From: Deltaproteobacteria bacterium
GTDB taxonomy: Bacteria > Myxococcota_A > UBA9160 > UBA4427
Direction of reading: 5' to 3'
Assembly (NCBI GenBank): GCA_016713665.1
Contig: JADJOR010000005.1
Span: forward strand, 62,001 to 126,000
Length of the DNA: 64,000 nt
Under the pieces are notes generated by a model. The model had not been told where the DNA came from. It ran no database searches and saw only the letters and a list, made by a program, of their open reading frames with translations. Position numbers and translations under genes: made by a program. Shown here one piece after another: positions 62,092 through 64,000 of this stretch; the stretch's first letter is position 1, and each line of letters starts with the position of its first letter.

Positions 62092-62943
62092 TCAGCTCCG
62101 GGCGAGGATCTCGCTGCCGAGCTTCTCGAGACCGGACTGGACGTCGTCGGGCGCGAAGCCCGGCGGCGGGAAGGTGATCCGGCGAACGCCGAGATCTTCG
62201 AGGCGCTTGACCTCGTCGAGCTTCGGCGGGCAGCCGGTCGTGATTTCGATCTCCGCCGGGTCGCGGCCGATCCGGGCACACTCGGCCGAGAGCTCGGCCA
62301 TGCACTCGGCGAGGGTATCCGAGCGCGCGGGGAAGAAGCCGTCGCCGACGCGCGCCGCACGGCGGGCCGCGCTCTTCGTGTGGCCGCCGATCACGATCGG
62401 GATGCGCGGCTGGACGGGCTTGGGATTCGAGGCGACGCTCGGCCAGGCGTAGTGCGCTCCATGGTGCTCGCTCTCGCCGGCGCGCCAGAGCGAGCGGAGC
62501 GCCTCGATCGACTCTTCCGTCCGCGCGGCGCGGGACTCGAAGGGGACACCGATCGCGTCGAACTCCTCCTTCAGCCAGCCGATGCCGACCCCGAGGATCG
62601 CCCGCCCGCGCGAGAGCACGTCGAGGGTCGCCGCCTCCTTCGCGACGTAGAGGGGATGGCGCTGGGGCAGGATGATGATCCCGGTCGCGAGCCGGATCTT
62701 CGTCGTGACCGCGGCGGCGTAGGCGAGCCAGACGAAGGGATCGGGGATCGGCGCGTTCTCGCCGCCGGGGAGCTTGCCGTCGCGGCTGTACGGATATTTC
62801 GACGCATAACCCTTCGGGATGACGACGTGCTCGACCGTCCAGAGCGACTCGAAGCCGACGGACTCCGCCGTCCGGGCGAGATGCGTGAGGCCGTCGGGCT
62901 GACCGAAGGGACCGACGTTCGCGAAGATCAGGCCGAACTTCAT
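62092..62943 (-). CDS. LLM-class F420-dependent oxidoreductase
   Basis: A 283-residue luciferase-like oxidoreductase. MKFGLIFANVGPFGQPD is the usual first strand; SLWTVEHVVIPKGY, RLATGIIILPQRHPLYVAKE, LGVGIGWLKEEFDAIGVPFE and IVIGGHTKSAARRAARVGDG follow, typical of predicted F420-dependent enzymes of the TIGR03619 kind (named from memory). GGAGCG precedes the ATG at 62943, which overlaps the upstream repeat-protein stop by four bases. It is followed 3 bases later by uup, so the three are one transcript; the functional link is not obvious. Confidence 0.88.
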   Translation of the reverse strand: MKFGLIFANVGPFGQPDGLTHLARTAESVGFESLWTVEHVVIPKGYASKYPYSRDGKLPGGENAPIPDPFVWLAYAAAVTTKIRLATGIIILPQRHPLYVAKEAATLDVLSRGRAILGVGIGWLKEEFDAIGVPFESRAARTEESIEALRSLWRAGESEHHGAHYAWPSVASNPKPVQPRIPIVIGGHTKSAARRAARVGDGFFPARSDTLAECMAELSAECARIGRDPAEIEITTGCPPKLDEVKRLEDLGVRRITFPPPGFAPDDVQSGLEKLGSEILARS

Positions 62944-63617
62944 CGGGGCGCTCCGGGGGCTGCGGGCGCAAGCGCTGCCGCGGCGGCCGCGGGATCCGGC
63001 GTCGCCGGCGAAGCCGGCGCCGGCAACGGGATCGGCTCCCGCTCGAGGGGGAAGTCCGCCGCGAGTCCGAGCGCGGCACGGATGCGGGCCTCGTGGGCGA
63101 CCTCGATCTTCTGGCGCTGCTCCGCCGTCACCCGGCTGCGATCCGGGATCGGATCGCCCGGCGCGAGACCGAGCACGCGTCGCATCTCCGCCTCGCGCGC
63201 GGTGCGGATGGTCGCCCGCTGCGCATCGGTCAGATCGATCGCTGCCGGGATCGGCGCGTCGGGGGCGAGCCCGAGCAGCGTCCGGGCCTCGCTCTCCCGA
63301 GCCAGGCGGAGCGTCTCCTGCTGCTGTGGCGTCAGCTTGAAGCGCGTCGTCCCCGGTGCGGGCGCGGCGCTGGCGGCGCCTGTGGCCAAGGCCGGACCAG
63401 CCGGATCGGTCCCTCGGACGGCCGATGCCGCAGCCGGAACCGAGGGATCGGGCGAGCCTGGCCTCTCGGCGCGAACGCAGACTGGAGCGAGCGCAAAGAC
63501 GATACCGAGCAAGGCGGCCGGCAGGGTCCCGAGAGCCATCGCGAAGACCCGCCGAGGCGAGGCTTGCCGCCCCGGACCTCTCGAGGTCCCCTCCTCCGAA
63601 CAGACCGATCGCGCCAT
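62940..63617 (-). CDS. Exported protein with three internal helical repeats
   Basis: A 225-residue protein of no recognised family. An N-terminal basic stretch and a hydrophobic segment (ALGTLPAALLGIVFALAPVCV) form a signal peptide with likely cleavage at VRA-ER. Then a Pro/Ala-rich spacer leads to three tandem units of about 33 residues (about residues 93-190), each with x-T-x2-Q-R/Q-x8-R/H-E-x3-R followed by x-LGLA and an acidic or Pro turn. The C-terminal 35 residues are again Pro/Ala-rich. The units look like a periplasmic helical repeat, distantly like CpxP/Spy-type chaperones, which is only an impression. GGAGGGG precedes the ATG. It leads the operon with the LLM and uup genes. Confidence 0.7.
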   Translation of the reverse strand: MARSVCSEEGTSRGPGRQASPRRVFAMALGTLPAALLGIVFALAPVCVRAERPGSPDPSVPAAASAVRGTDPAGPALATGAASAAPAPGTTRFKLTPQQQETLRLARESEARTLLGLAPDAPIPAAIDLTDAQRATIRTAREAEMRRVLGLAPGDPIPDRSRVTAEQRQKIEVAHEARIRAALGLAADFPLEREPIPLPAPASPATPDPAAAAAALAPAAPGAPR

Positions 63618-63839
63618 CGAAGCCCCTCCGCCGCTCTTCGTCCATCGCCTCGAACGAGCGTCTTTATACCACGTCTCCTGCCCGAGGGTCCGAGCGTGCG
63701 GGGATCCCCGGGCCTCGCCTTGCTAGTCCAGGGCGCGCCCGTTCTCCCATCCCCCGAGCCCGCCACCGCGGGACGACCCGCATCCCCTCCGGCTATAGTC
63801 CGCCTCCCCACGGACCCGAGTCCCCGAGGAGCCCCGAAG

Positions 63840-64000
63840 ATGTCCCAGGCGTCTGCCCCGAGCTTCCTGCCTTCCCGACCGCGCCGCGCCGCGGCCATTT
63901 CGACGTGGAGCGACACGTTCGACGTGATCGTCGTCGGATTCGGGGTCGCCGGCGGCGCCGCCGCGATCGAAGCCGCGCGCGCCGGGGCCAGGACGTTGAT
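63840..64000 (+). CDS. FAD-binding oxidoreductase, N-terminal fragment (cut by window edge)
   Basis: The first 53 codons of a flavoprotein run off the window. After a basic leader (FLPSRPRRAAAISTWS) comes DVIVVGFGVAGGAAAIEAAR, the GxGxxG dinucleotide fold of the fumarate reductase / 3-ketosteroid dehydrogenase superfamily. It is the same class as the protein at 15971-17410. GAGGAG lies upstream of the ATG at 63840. It is divergent from the repeat-protein operon, with a 222-bp gap in which no clear promoter was identified. Confidence 0.8.
   Translation, partial: MSQASAPSFLPSRPRRAAAISTWSDTFDVIVVGFGVAGGAAAIEAARAGARTL

Noticed and set aside
61..63617. Many other long open frames overlapping recognised genes (for example 3193-4698, 10633-13185, 55331-59683, 60250-63726)
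   Set aside because: All are antisense or off-frame shadows of recognised genes, Arg/Pro/Ala- or Asp/Glu-rich without domains. The GC bias explains their length.

Overview
The window reads as chromosomal DNA from a GC-rich, Gram-negative bacterium. Nearly every gene has G or C at the third codon position. The Gram-negative reading rests on a PlsB-type glycerol-3-phosphate acyltransferase, two PEP-CTERM-sorted exported proteins, a probable outer-membrane beta-barrel and a YjgN-type membrane protein. The gene mix (SnoaL-fold proteins, DUF1214, sulfotransferases, P450s, SDRs, F420-type oxidoreductases, multiheme cytochromes) resembles uncultured deltaproteobacterial lineages such as Myxococcota or Binatota. 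That placement is an inference from gene content; no rRNA or tRNA was found.

Left part (1-29.6 kb): a lipid- and xenobiotic-type metabolic region. It holds plsB, a SnoaL protein, a sulfotransferase, a DUF3604 protein, a zinc alcohol dehydrogenase, a Het-C-like PEP-CTERM protein, an EthD protein and an HDOD protein. Next comes a long minus-strand block (10.7-21.7 kb) with two P450s, a CrtC/AttH-like DUF protein, a stand-alone phosphohistidine swivel protein, a ketosteroid-dehydrogenase-like flavoprotein, two SDRs, a frameshifted DUF1214 protein and a second sulfotransferase. After an anomalous G-tract/AT-richer island (22.7-23.4 kb) follow a frameshifted isochorismatase-like gene, an intact DUF1214 gene, a D-aminoacylase-type amidohydrolase, and a YjgN plus M48 protease pair.

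Centre (29.7-40.2 kb): the most striking locus is two divergent operons leaving one 345-bp control region. Leftward are an outer-membrane beta-barrel with TPR-like repeats, a membrane-anchored ferredoxin-flavoprotein and an exported Sel1/ankyrin protein. Rightward are a His-rich membrane protein (candidate b-type cytochrome), a 21-heme c-type cytochrome and a second c-type cytochrome with 23 CXXCH motifs plus one CX4CH. Together they look like a complete electron conduit from cytoplasmic reductant across both membranes. This is the best candidate for an undescribed system.

Right part (40.2-64 kb): small metabolic enzymes (cupin, two VOC proteins, NDH-2, a TIM-barrel epimerase, a class C beta-lactamase-fold hydrolase, two alpha/beta hydrolases), then a 2.3-kb AT-richer stretch with C-homopolymers and no intact gene (46.4-48.8 kb). 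After that come an F420-type nitroreductase, SnoaL proteins, LLM oxidoreductases, a second PEP-CTERM protein, a Baeyer-Villiger-type monooxygenase, a DEAD-box helicase, and a minus-strand operon of repeat protein, LLM oxidoreductase, Uup ABC-F ATPase and acyl-CoA dehydrogenase. The window ends inside a flavoprotein gene. Two genes carry single-base frameshifts at short homopolymers. With the homopolymer islands, this suggests that some oddities may be assembly or basecalling artefacts.
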